In this document: piece by piece, positions 1-7,500 of the stretch | How positions within the stretch are numbered: the first letter of the stretch is position 1 | Layout: every line of letters starts with the position of its first letter | Origin: Bacteriovoracaceae bacterium | GTDB lineage: Bacteria > Bdellovibrionota > Bacteriovoracia > Bacteriovoracales > Bacteriovoracaceae | Length of the DNA stretch: 21,408 nucleotides | Direction: 5' to 3' | Assembly: GCA_023954595.1 (NCBI GenBank) | Contig: JAGSHJ010000005.1 | Location: forward strand, 1-21,408 | Notes under the pieces: model-generated | The model's database searches: none | Told to the model about the DNA's origin: nothing | The model's input: only the letters and a program-made list of their open reading frames with translations | Made by a program: the position numbers and the translations under genes

Positions 1-419
1 GCATTGACTGGCTGAACCGATAGGCGAGAGCCTTTTTGGACTAGATACATATTCTCTAACTTTGGATTGGCCTTGATCGAAGATAGAGTCACCACCGAAT
101 CAAACTTCGATTTAAATTCAAGCTCGCAACACTGCCATCTAGGACGCTCTCTAGTTGATTTAGGGTCATAGTAGTCGGAGTCTTTGTTGAACTGGGATTC
201 ATCGTCGAATGCTTCCCTAGAAACGGTGGCAAGGCCTGCAACTCCAACATTTTTACAGCTTGAGTGATAGAAAAGCACAAGATCACCACGATTGCATTTA
301 TCTCGCATGAAGTTTCTTGCTTGGTAGTTTCGAACTCCTTCCCATGGTGTTGTCCTAGAACTCTCTAGATCCTCTATGGAGAACTCATCTGGTTCGGACT
401 TAAATAGCCAATATTGCAT
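1..419 (-). CDS. EVE-domain protein (THYN1-like), 3' end cut by window edge
   Basis: Translating the minus strand from the ATG at 419-417 gives an open frame of at least 139 residues running off the left edge. It starts MQYWLFKSEPDEFSIEDL, and the retained part ends with a LVQKGSRLSVQPV stretch. Both are hallmarks of the EVE domain, a PUA-like fold of roughly 150 residues, so only about 10-20 residues should be missing. EVE proteins are thought to bind modified bases in DNA or RNA; bacterial stand-alone members have no agreed role. The start is supported by an AAAGGGAG Shine-Dalgarno stretch on the minus strand a few bases upstream. The gene is divergent from the 473 gene and is probably a single-gene unit. 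Family assignment is firm; cellular function is open. Confidence 0.88.
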   Translation of the reverse strand, partial: MQYWLFKSEPDEFSIEDLESSRTTPWEGVRNYQARNFMRDKCNRGDLVLFYHSSCKNVGVAGLATVSREAFDDESQFNKDSDYYDPKSTRERPRWQCCELEFKSKFDSVVTLSSIKANPKLENMYLVQKGSRLSVQPVN

Positions 420-450
420 TAAGACTCCCTTTATTAGTCAAAGTTTTCTC

Positions 451-479
451 ATTATAGCCGAAGAGTAGGTTAATGAAAA
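451..479 (-). promoter_or_regulatory. Candidate promoter for the EVE-domain gene
   Basis: On the minus strand there is a perfect TATAAT (456-451) preceded by TTTTCA (479-474) with a 17-nt spacer. Transcription would begin near 444 and leave a short leader before the ATG at 419. The -35 element lies in the first codons of the divergent gene at 473. It was found by eye only; the -35 matches the consensus at 4 of 6 positions. Confidence 0.4.
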
Positions 480-1900
480 AGGGCCTATTAATTCTGATTT
501 TTTCTGCACAAGTTTTCTCACAAGATATTTGTGAATTCATGTTCCGTGAGAACGTGAATGGAATCTATACTCCAGATCTAAAAAACATACACAAAATTAA
601 TAAGCTTGATAGGTGGTCCCAGCGTTTAAGGGCACACACTTATGCAAAAGATGTCGTTCCGCCAACTCCTGCAAGAAAAGCACTGGCAAGGTTTGAACAA
701 AATGAAGAACGTTTCCTGGCCGGTAAATACTACGAGGCAATGGGATCTTATAAAACTCTTTTCAATGCGGTGGAATCATCTGCATTGGTTGTAGAGCGCT
801 ATTCAAAACTTACAGATGCGCTGAGGTATGCTAGCAAAGATGTCCCCAAAGATCCATATAAGTATCTTATTGATTTTGGAGTAACGAAACAAATTGCAGG
901 ACAATTTTCTAATAGATTACAAACTACCAAAGACATCGCCAGAGAACTCTCTAGAGTAGAGAAGTCCCTTCGTAAGAACTACAGAATCCTTGGTTACTAT
1001 TATGATGAGTATAACCTTGTTAGAACTCAGCTCGCACGTCTTAAGAAGAAGGACCATTGTGGAGTCCTGTGTAAGGAGACTGTGGAGCGTTTTGAAAACA
1101 ATGTAGGGCTTGCATCCGATACTCAGAGAGCTTTTTTAAAAGACATCCTAAGTGGACGACAAGACTATCCGCTGAGCACTATTCAAAGAATTTATAAATC
1201 TCATCCGGAGGCTATTTTAATGGCCCGTAAGAAAGAGTTTTTAAATGAGGGTGTTTCACTTGTTAAAATGTATGTTAATAAATTTAGACTTCTTAACCGC
1301 CTTTTGATGGCATTGAGCGCTAAGAGTGTTGCCACTCATAGAATGGTTGTAGGTTTATTTAAATCCATTTTTGATAAACAGTTCAAAGACATCCATTCTG
1401 TAATTGCAAATAGAGTCACCCATATGGATGCTCCTGCTGCAAAGAAATACGCCAAGGTTAAAAAAGAACTAAGAGAAATTGATCCAAACAAATTTTGGAT
1501 TAACTTCAGCCGTTTGCAAGAAGGTAAGTACAGGGAAGTGTTTAGTGAGCTTGAAAGGTTTGCAAAAAAACATGAACCTGCAGTTTTTAAAGAAATTCAA
1601 GTTGCTAAAGAAATAGGTGCAAAGCTTGGACCTATTGGGGTTGAAAAAGCGCGTGGCTCAATGAAGGCCCTGACTCTACTGGCCCTTGGTGGCTCGGGAT
1701 GGGCGTATCTTAATTTTACTGGAAAAGACGATGATACAGTAAGTGGAGTAGACATTGTTCTTCCTGACCCTAAAGACGTAGAAGATGAAGAAGATGTTTC
1801 GATCGACTATATGAGTGAAGTAGATGAGGAAGTAGAAGTGATTCTACACGGCATTTTAGAAGCTCAAGAACAAATGCTAGCACCTGAGAAAAATCTATAA
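473..1900 (+). CDS. Exported helical protein with C-terminal anchor and acidic tail, unknown function
   Basis: I recognise no family. The 475-residue product begins with a typical signal peptide (MKKGLLILIFSAQVFS, cleavage likely near residue 16-17). The body (about 60-390) is Lys/Arg/Glu-rich and looks wholly alpha-helical, with long charged helices at 150-195 and 325-385. Residues 397-415 form a hydrophobic stretch (KALTLLALGGSGWAYLNF), which could be a membrane anchor. After it comes a strongly acidic tail (418-475) rich in Asp and Glu. There are only three cysteines (20, 196, 200). The start is the first in-frame ATG, 7-8 nt after an AGAGTAGG stretch. It is the first gene of a same-strand group with two lipoproteins, so a role in the cell envelope is likely. 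If the signal peptide is cleaved and 397-415 spans the inner membrane, the basic body would be periplasmic and the acidic tail cytoplasmic. That topology is inferred. Confidence 0.8.
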   Translation: MKKGLLILIFSAQVFSQDICEFMFRENVNGIYTPDLKNIHKINKLDRWSQRLRAHTYAKDVVPPTPARKALARFEQNEERFLAGKYYEAMGSYKTLFNAVESSALVVERYSKLTDALRYASKDVPKDPYKYLIDFGVTKQIAGQFSNRLQTTKDIARELSRVEKSLRKNYRILGYYYDEYNLVRTQLARLKKKDHCGVLCKETVERFENNVGLASDTQRAFLKDILSGRQDYPLSTIQRIYKSHPEAILMARKKEFLNEGVSLVKMYVNKFRLLNRLLMALSAKSVATHRMVVGLFKSIFDKQFKDIHSVIANRVTHMDAPAAKKYAKVKKELREIDPNKFWINFSRLQEGKYREVFSELERFAKKHEPAVFKEIQVAKEIGAKLGPIGVEKARGSMKALTLLALGGSGWAYLNFTGKDDDTVSGVDIVLPDPKDVEDEEDVSIDYMSEVDEEVEVILHGILEAQEQMLAPEKNL

Positions 1901-1933
1901 ATTTTTGTCCGAGTAAACCGATACGCCATGTAT

Positions 1934-1938
1934 GGGGG
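1934..1938 (+). promoter_or_regulatory. G-run ribosome binding site that decides the next start codon
   Basis: A GGGGG run lies 5 nt before the ATG at 1944, but inside the reading frame that would begin at the ATG at 1932. This favours 1944 as the true start of the lipoprotein, which also gives the cleaner signal peptide (MKFLSISF...). Confidence 0.5.
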
Positions 1939-1943
1939 CCGTT

Positions 1944-2768
1944 ATGAAATTTCTTTCAATTAGTTTTTGTTTTCTTATGATGTCTTGTGCAACTAAAGCT
2001 CCATATGAGCTTGGTGCAAAGTTTTCAAAAGTAGAGATTGATCAGAAATCCTATGTGAAGCCTGAGTTTTATTATTCAAAATTTAAAGCACCCATGGCCT
2101 CTAGATCTATCGCTTCTATGGAAGAGAATGAGCTGACAAATAAAGAGGCCTACTTCTTGGGGATGTGGCGACAAAAGATCAAAATGGAAAAGGTTCTTGG
2201 ACTAACACAGAAGTCAAAAAACTATTGTCCTGCATTTCATAACCATTTATTGAAATACGAAAAAGAACTTGGCGCGACTTCTCAAAGATATAGTTTGGGC
2301 AAAGACTGGATGAAACTTGCAAGTAAAGAGCATGTTGTTGCAAATCCAGTATTGGCACTTCCAGTTGATTCGAAACGTGATCTATTTACCTTCATTCATG
2401 AAGAGTCATTTGTTGATACTGACACAGTGAAAGAGGCATTCGAGAACTATTATAAAATTACAAAGAATGAACTAAAAGAACTTTGCGAAACAGGAGCGAG
2501 TGAAGGCTATTTTGTTTTTGCAAACTATGCCAAATACTACTCAACTGATAATAGCTTTAATCGTTCAGAGCAAGCACTGCAGGCCTTGCTAAAAGTAACC
2601 CCTGTTACTAACTTCTACCTCTTGGACAGTATTAAGGTTGGTGGAGTATCAGGGCCTGATTACTTTGAGTCTCAGATGCTTAAGAAACTTAAGGCTGGCT
2701 GGTTTGGCCATTACGTTGACGACTTAAATCAAGTGAGCAAGAATAAAGTTTCATACATCAAGGAGTAA
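1944..2768 (+). CDS. Predicted lipoprotein, unknown function
   Basis: No family recognised. The product is 274 residues from the ATG at 1944; an ATG at 1932 would add four residues but has no ribosome binding site. The N-terminus is MKFLSISFCFLMMSC followed by ATKAP: a short charged start, a hydrophobic core and a lipobox-like MMSC, so Cys15 is the likely lipidated residue. The following residue is Ala, which by the E. coli +2 rule would permit outer-membrane sorting. The mature part is mixed charged and aromatic, with two further cysteines (in NYCPAF and ELCETG) and no repeat. It follows the 475-residue protein by 43 nt, and its stop codon overlaps the next gene's first possible ATG (TAATG), so the two lipoproteins are very likely co-translated. 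Confidence 0.8.
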   Translation: MKFLSISFCFLMMSCATKAPYELGAKFSKVEIDQKSYVKPEFYYSKFKAPMASRSIASMEENELTNKEAYFLGMWRQKIKMEKVLGLTQKSKNYCPAFHNHLLKYEKELGATSQRYSLGKDWMKLASKEHVVANPVLALPVDSKRDLFTFIHEESFVDTDTVKEAFENYYKITKNELKELCETGASEGYFVFANYAKYYSTDNSFNRSEQALQALLKVTPVTNFYLLDSIKVGGVSGPDYFESQMLKKLKAGWFGHYVDDLNQVSKNKVSYIKE

Positions 2769-2770
2769 TG

Positions 2771-3490
2771 ATGAAGAAAGGGTTCTTGTTAATAGCGTTG
2801 ATGTTAGGCGTTTCATGTGGTGTTTCAGTACCAGTAGAAGAAGACAAGAGCATTGAACAACGCTTAGACTCCATTAGATCTATTGATTCTGTTGAAACGC
2901 TTTCAGCTGGAGAGTCACAGATCATTCAAACTATTTGTTTGGATCTTCAATCGAAGAAGACCTTATTTAGAAATTTTTCATCCCTTGGCACAACACTATC
3001 CTATACAGGCCAAAAAAAATCCTGCTCTGACGAAGAGGCGAGTGCGCTACCCAACTTCACATTAGGTATTGAGGATAGAGGAGACCTACTTGTATTTAGT
3101 GCAAGTGAGACGGCCCCTTTTAGAGATATCATTGTTCATGATAGGGATGAGATGGCACTGGTTTGTGATCATGTTACATCCGCATTATCTAATTCAGAAG
3201 CTCCCACTCGAGTTATAAAAACTGGGGCGAATCCTCTATGGATCTTTCCTTTCTCCGAAGGAGATGGAAGATGCCTGGACCAGGAAGTTAACTGTCTTTA
3301 TGTAGAGAGTGGAGTTAAATCAAGTGGCACCAAATACAAGATTAGAGATGTTAGTTTCTTTGCTGTAAATGCCGATCTAAACGACCCGCTTAGAGGTGTT
3401 GTGGTTCAACGCAGCTATGCGGCCCTTTGTTTTAATGATGAAGAGCAAACTTCAATTAATAAAATGAGCTTTCTTAAAGTTCAAGACTAA
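2771..3490 (+). CDS. Predicted Cys-containing lipoprotein, unknown function
   Basis: No family recognised. Two consecutive ATGs are available. The one at 2768 overlaps the previous stop but lies only 2 nt from the AGGAG at 2761-2765; the one at 2771 has a 5-nt spacing and is preferred (239 residues). The N-terminus MKKGFLLIALMLGVSC then GVSVPV is a lipoprotein signal, with a weak lipobox because the -3 residue is Gly. Cys16 would be lipidated, leaving six other cysteines, an even number that suits three disulfides in the periplasm or on the surface. An acidic segment follows the lipidation site. It is the last gene of the three-gene cassette starting at 473 and ends 1 nt before the convergent gene at 3492. 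Confidence 0.8.
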   Translation: MKKGFLLIALMLGVSCGVSVPVEEDKSIEQRLDSIRSIDSVETLSAGESQIIQTICLDLQSKKTLFRNFSSLGTTLSYTGQKKSCSDEEASALPNFTLGIEDRGDLLVFSASETAPFRDIIVHDRDEMALVCDHVTSALSNSEAPTRVIKTGANPLWIFPFSEGDGRCLDQEVNCLYVESGVKSSGTKYKIRDVSFFAVNADLNDPLRGVVVQRSYAALCFNDEEQTSINKMSFLKVQD

Positions 3491-3491
3491 T

Positions 3492-4241
3492 TCAGTGACA
3501 GGCCCATGACAGTCTGATTGTTTGGGCCTTCTTTAAATCAGTATTCCAAATCGTTTTACAAAAAGTTTTCAAATGGTTCGGGCCAGGCGTTTTGTCTGAT
3601 TCCTCACACTGAGCGTTCTCTAAGACTTGTCTGGCCTTTGTTAGTTCTCTCTTTGTAGGCCTTATAACCCTCCACTGGCCATCTGGATTAATTGCTAGAT
3701 GGTAGAAGTGACTCTGATACTCTCTTACAACCACCAAGGCCTTATCCTTAACCATGATAGGAAGTTCTTCATAGGGCAGCTTAAATAGGGTCTTATCCTC
3801 CAGCCAAGCACTATCAAACATGACACTGTTGCTATTGGGGTTGTTTCTAAAAAATTGGATGGCCTTATAAACAGTAGCTTCTTTGTTGTCCTTGGGATTG
3901 TGTTGTGCGCATCTAGAGGAGAATAATATTGGATCCAAGGCCAGTACTGAGCTTTTTTTAGTTAGAAATGAAACCGGGATGCCATGTTTGGCCCTGAACT
4001 TTTCTAGTTTTTTATGAGCATTTGGTGATTTATTGGCGTCTTTGATGAATTGTTCCCAATTTCTCATCTTTAATCCCATCTCTTTTGAACAAATAGAGTT
4101 CTCAGGACAACCCAAATTCTCGTGGGCCAAGTCCTCATAGCTAATCTGAGTCTTTGTTTTAAGCTTTTCCACCTGTTCCTGAGTGAGGTTAGACCAAGAG
4201 GTACTTGAAAATAACAAAAGAGTGATCAAAAACGAGCGCAT
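3492..4241 (-). CDS. Secreted protein of unknown function
   Basis: No family recognised. The 249-residue product begins with a clear Sec signal peptide (MRSFLITLLLFSSTSWS, cleavage near residue 17). The mature part is rich in Lys and Glu and holds six cysteines: two close together near residues 44-50 (GCPENSIC), one in SSRCAQ, and three in the C-terminal third, ending two residues from the C-terminus. Three disulfides would be possible in the periplasm. The start ATG (4241-4239) is preceded by AAGGAG with a 4-nt spacer. It is transcribed towards the 473-3490 cassette and its stop is 1 nt from that cassette's end. It may belong functionally with those envelope proteins, but only position suggests this. 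Confidence 0.78.
   Translation of the reverse strand: MRSFLITLLLFSSTSWSNLTQEQVEKLKTKTQISYEDLAHENLGCPENSICSKEMGLKMRNWEQFIKDANKSPNAHKKLEKFRAKHGIPVSFLTKKSSVLALDPILFSSRCAQHNPKDNKEATVYKAIQFFRNNPNSNSVMFDSAWLEDKTLFKLPYEELPIMVKDKALVVVREYQSHFYHLAINPDGQWRVIRPTKRELTKARQVLENAQCEESDKTPGPNHLKTFCKTIWNTDLKKAQTIRLSWACH
3500..3529 (+). terminator. Possible weak terminator for the 473-3490 cassette
   Basis: A 7-bp inverted repeat, AGGCCCA (3500-3506) and TGGGCCT (3523-3529), encloses a 16-nt loop and is followed by a short TCTTT run. It lies 10 nt after the stop codon at 3490, within the last codons of the convergent gene. The loop is long and the T-tract poor, so termination would be weak. Confidence 0.3.
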
Positions 4242-4261
4242 TATTCTCCTTGGGGGGACAA

Positions 4262-4292
4262 ATTATATTCTAAGACATCAAGTAAAAATCAA
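4262..4292 (-). promoter_or_regulatory. Candidate promoter for the secreted-protein gene
   Basis: On the minus strand a perfect TATAAT (4267-4262) is preceded by TTGATT (4292-4287) with a 19-nt spacer, longer than ideal. It would start transcription about 15 nt before the start codon region at 4241. Confidence 0.33.
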
Positions 4293-4359
4293 ATACTGGG
4301 AAAAATGAACAAAAACTAAAATAAATTTTATATAAATGGCCGACAAGACCAGTATGACG

Positions 4360-4398
4360 TTCTAAAAAAGATAGATACAGGCCAGATTTTTTTTAGAA
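4360..4398. repeat. AT-rich inverted repeat in the nrdJ upstream region
   Basis: TTCTAAAAAA (4360-4369) and its exact reverse complement TTTTTTAGAA (4389-4398) are separated by 19 nt. The right arm is in a run of eight T. It could form a hairpin or act as a protein-binding palindrome, but it is not placed like a standard terminator of any gene here. Confidence 0.4.
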
Positions 4399-4448
4399 TG
4401 AGATTTCAATGATTTGAAAAATAATATCCTAAACGAAGCGCGGTGTTA

Positions 4449-4464
4449 ACACTATATATTGTGT
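4449..4464. promoter_or_regulatory. NrdR box 1 upstream of nrdJ
   Basis: The 16-mer acactatatattgtgt matches the published NrdR-box consensus acaCwAtATaTwgtgt at every position. NrdR is a zinc-ribbon/ATP-cone repressor of ribonucleotide reductase genes. The site lies 40 nt upstream of a second, weaker box and 55 nt before the -10 region of the candidate nrdJ promoter. Confidence 0.8.
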
Positions 4465-4488
4465 TAGTCATAAAATTGACGATAAAAA

Positions 4489-4504
4489 TAACCAGATATT
4501 GTGT
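4489..4504. promoter_or_regulatory. NrdR box 2 upstream of nrdJ
   Basis: The 16-mer taaccagatattgtgt keeps the right half of the NrdR consensus exactly and diverges in the left half (12-13 of 16 positions agree). Its last base is the first base of the TTGACG -35 element, so an NrdR complex bound here would block RNA polymerase. Centre-to-centre spacing to box 1 is 40 bp, close to four helical turns, which would place both sites on the same face of the DNA. Confidence 0.65.
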
Positions 4505-4532
4505 TGACGAAAGAACTTCGCTCCCTTTTAAT
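4504..4532 (+). promoter_or_regulatory. Candidate sigma70-type promoter of nrdJ
   Basis: TTGACG (4504-4509) and TTTAAT (4527-4532) are separated by exactly 17 nt, each matching consensus at five of six positions. Transcription would begin near 4539-4540, giving a leader of about 48 nt. A second TTGACG at 4476-4481 has no equally good -10 partner. Confidence 0.6.
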
Positions 4533-4587
4533 TAAAGTATAGCAACACAGTCGAACCACAGTATTTTAAAGATTTAAGGAGAGCGCA

Positions 4588-7500
4588 GTGAAGATTAATC
4601 GTCTTTTTACTAGGAAGGGAAAAAGTCCGTACGCGGGCATGAAGTTTGAAAAAAGAACAAGTGAAGTCAAGAATGTTGACGGATCTAGCAACTCAACAAT
4701 GGAAGTTACAGTACCAAATACTTGGTCACAGGTAGCAACTGATATCATCGCTCAGAAATACTTCAGAAAGACTGGCGTTCCTCAATTAGATGGAAAAGGT
4801 AAAGTTATCCAGGACGAAAGTGGAAATCCTGTTCTTGGTTCAGAAACTGATTCAAGACAAGTTTTTGATCGTCTTTCTTCTTGTTGGAGAACTTGGGGTG
4901 AAAAATATAATTACTTTGACAGCAAAGAAGATGCGGATGCATTCCAGGGAGAGCTTGCTTTTATGCTTGCTAACCAAATGGCCGCTCCAAACTCGCCTCA
5001 GTGGTTCAACACTGGCCTTCACTCTGCTTATGGAATTACAGGCAGCCCACAGGGTCACAAGTATGTAGATCCTAAGACTGGCGAAGTGAAAAGTTCGACT
5101 TCAGCTTATGAAAGACCACAACCACACGCATGTTTCATCCAGTCTATCAAAGACGACCTTGTTAACGAGGGTGGAATCATGGACCTTTGGTCTCGTGAAG
5201 GTAGATTGTTTAAATATGGTTCAGGTACAGGTACTAACTTTTCTAATATTAGAGGAGAAGGTGAGAACCTATCTGGTGGCGGATTCTCTTCAGGTCTAAT
5301 GTCATTTTTGAAAATCGGTGATAGAGCTGCAGGTGCTATCAAGTCTGGTGGTACTACAAGAAGAGCGGCCAAAATGGTTTGTTTGGATCTTGATCACCCG
5401 GATATCGTTGACTTTATCCAGTGGAAAGTAAAAGAAGAGAGAAAAGTTGCTGCTCTAGTAACTGGTTCTAAAGTTTGTAAGAAGCACTTGCAGGCAATCT
5501 TTAAAACAATTAATGAGTCTGGCCTAGAAGGCGACTCTAAGACATGTGCAAAAAGCAACAAGGCCCTTAAAAAGGCAATTCGTGAAGCAAGTGCAGACCA
5601 AGTTCCTATGAACTACATCTCACGTTGTCTTGATCTTGCAAAACAAGGCTTCACTGATATTGAATTTGAAGTATACGACACTGATTGGAACTCTGAAGCT
5701 TACGCTACAGTAAGTGGTCAGAACTCTAACAACTCTGTAAGAATCCCTAATAAGTTCTTCAAAGCACTAGAGAAAGACGAAGAGTGGGAATTAATCTCTA
5801 GAACATCTGGTAAAACAATCAGAAAGATCAAAGCTAAAGAGCTTTGGGCGATGATTTCTGAATCTGCATGGCAATCAGCAGATCCTGGTGTTCAGTTTGA
5901 TGACACAATCAACGAGTGGCACACATGTCCAGAGGACGGAAGAATCAACGCTTCAAACCCTTGTTCTGAGTACATGTTCTTAGACGATACTGCTTGTAAC
6001 TTGGCATCTTTGAACTTGGTTAAGTTCATGGACGAAGTAACAGGTATGTTTGAAATCGAAAAATACATCCACGCTTGTGAAGTTTGGACTGTAGTACTAG
6101 AGATTTCTGTTCTTATGGCACAATTTCCATCAGTGGAAATCGCTAGAAGATCTTATGATTATAGAACTCTAGGTCTTGGATTTGCTAACATCGGCGCACT
6201 TCTTATGAGAATGGGGATTGCATACGATTCTGACGAAGGTAGAAACATTGCAGCTTCACTTACTGCAATCCTAGGTGGTGCAAGTTACAAAACTTCAGCA
6301 CTACTTGCTAAAGAGCACGGTCCATTCGCAAGATATGAAGCAAATAAAGAGCACATGCTTAAGGTTATCAGAAACCACAGAAGAGCAGCTCACAACGTTA
6401 ACTCTTCTGAGTATGAAGGCCTAACTGTTACTCCTCAGCCACTTAACCCTAAGTTTGTTGAGAAGTACTTGGTTGATCACGCAAAAGAGCAGTGGGATCT
6501 AGCACTAGAACTAGGTGAAAAACATGGTTTTAGAAATGCTCAGACAACTGTATTGGCACCTACTGGTACGATCGGTCTAGTAATGGATTGTGACACTACT
6601 GGTGTTGAGCCTGACTTTGCACTTGTAAAATTTAAGAAGCTTGCTGGTGGCGGATACTTCAAAATTATCAACCAATCAGTTCCTGAAGCATTAAAGACAT
6701 TGGGTTACAAGAAAAAGCAAATTGACGAGATCATCAAGCATGCAGTTGGACGTGGAACTCTAGCACAAGCTCCTGGGATTGATCATGAAAGACTAAGAAA
6801 CCTTGGTTTCACTGATGAGAAAATCTCAGCAGTTGAAGCTTCTCTAGAGTCTGCATTTGATATCTCTTTTGCTTTTAATCGCTATAGCCTTGGTGATGAG
6901 TTCATCACTAAGAACTTAAAAATTGATGAGAAAAAACTAGCTGATCCAGAACTAAACATTCTTAAAGAGCTTGGAATTAGCCAACAAGACATCCAAAAAG
7001 CAAACGACTATGTTTGTGGAACGATGACTGTAGAAGGCGCTCCTGGTCTTAAAGAAGAGCATCTTTCAGTATTTGATTGTGCTAATAAGTGTGGCCGTTA
7101 TGGTACAAGACTTATCTCTTGGGCCGGACACATTAAGATGATGGCAGCTTGTCAGCCTTATCTTTCTGGGGCGATCTCTAAAACAATCAACATGCCAAAC
7201 GAGGCAACTGTTGAAGATATCTCTGAAGCTTACATGCTTTCTTGGTCACTAATGACTAAAGCAAATGCAATCTACAGAGACGGATCAAAGCTTTCTCAAC
7301 CACTGAATGTTTCAGCATTTGAAGATCTTGGACTTCTAGATGAAGACTTTGATGAAATGCCACAGACTGAAAAAATTGAAAAAGTTGCACAGAAAATTGT
7401 TGAGAAAATTATCTACAAAGAAGTTTCTAAAAGAAAGTCACTTCCAAATAGAAGAATTGGTTACACTCAAAAAGCAAGTGTAGGCGGACACAAAGTTTAC

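Larger units (their letters stand above)
4242..4587. other. Divergent regulatory region between the secreted-protein gene and nrdJ
   Basis: This 346-bp, very AT-rich stretch holds no credible gene. From left to right it contains the minus-strand promoter at 4262-4292, an AT-rich 10-bp inverted repeat (4360-4369 with 4389-4398), two NrdR-box-like sites (4449-4464 and 4489-4504), the plus-strand promoter at 4504-4532, and the AAGGAG ribosome binding site of nrdJ at 4576-4581. I looked for the conserved B12-box pattern of a cobalamin riboswitch and did not see it. Confidence 0.7.

Noticed and set aside
4242..4587. Cobalamin riboswitch upstream of the B12-dependent reductase
   Set aside because: No B12-box-like conserved core or the expected long structured leader was seen; the candidate promoter leaves a leader of only about 48 nt.
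4790..5372. Several overlapping open frames in other frames within nrdJ
   Set aside because: They lie entirely within a strongly supported nrdJ coding frame and have compositions unlike real proteins.
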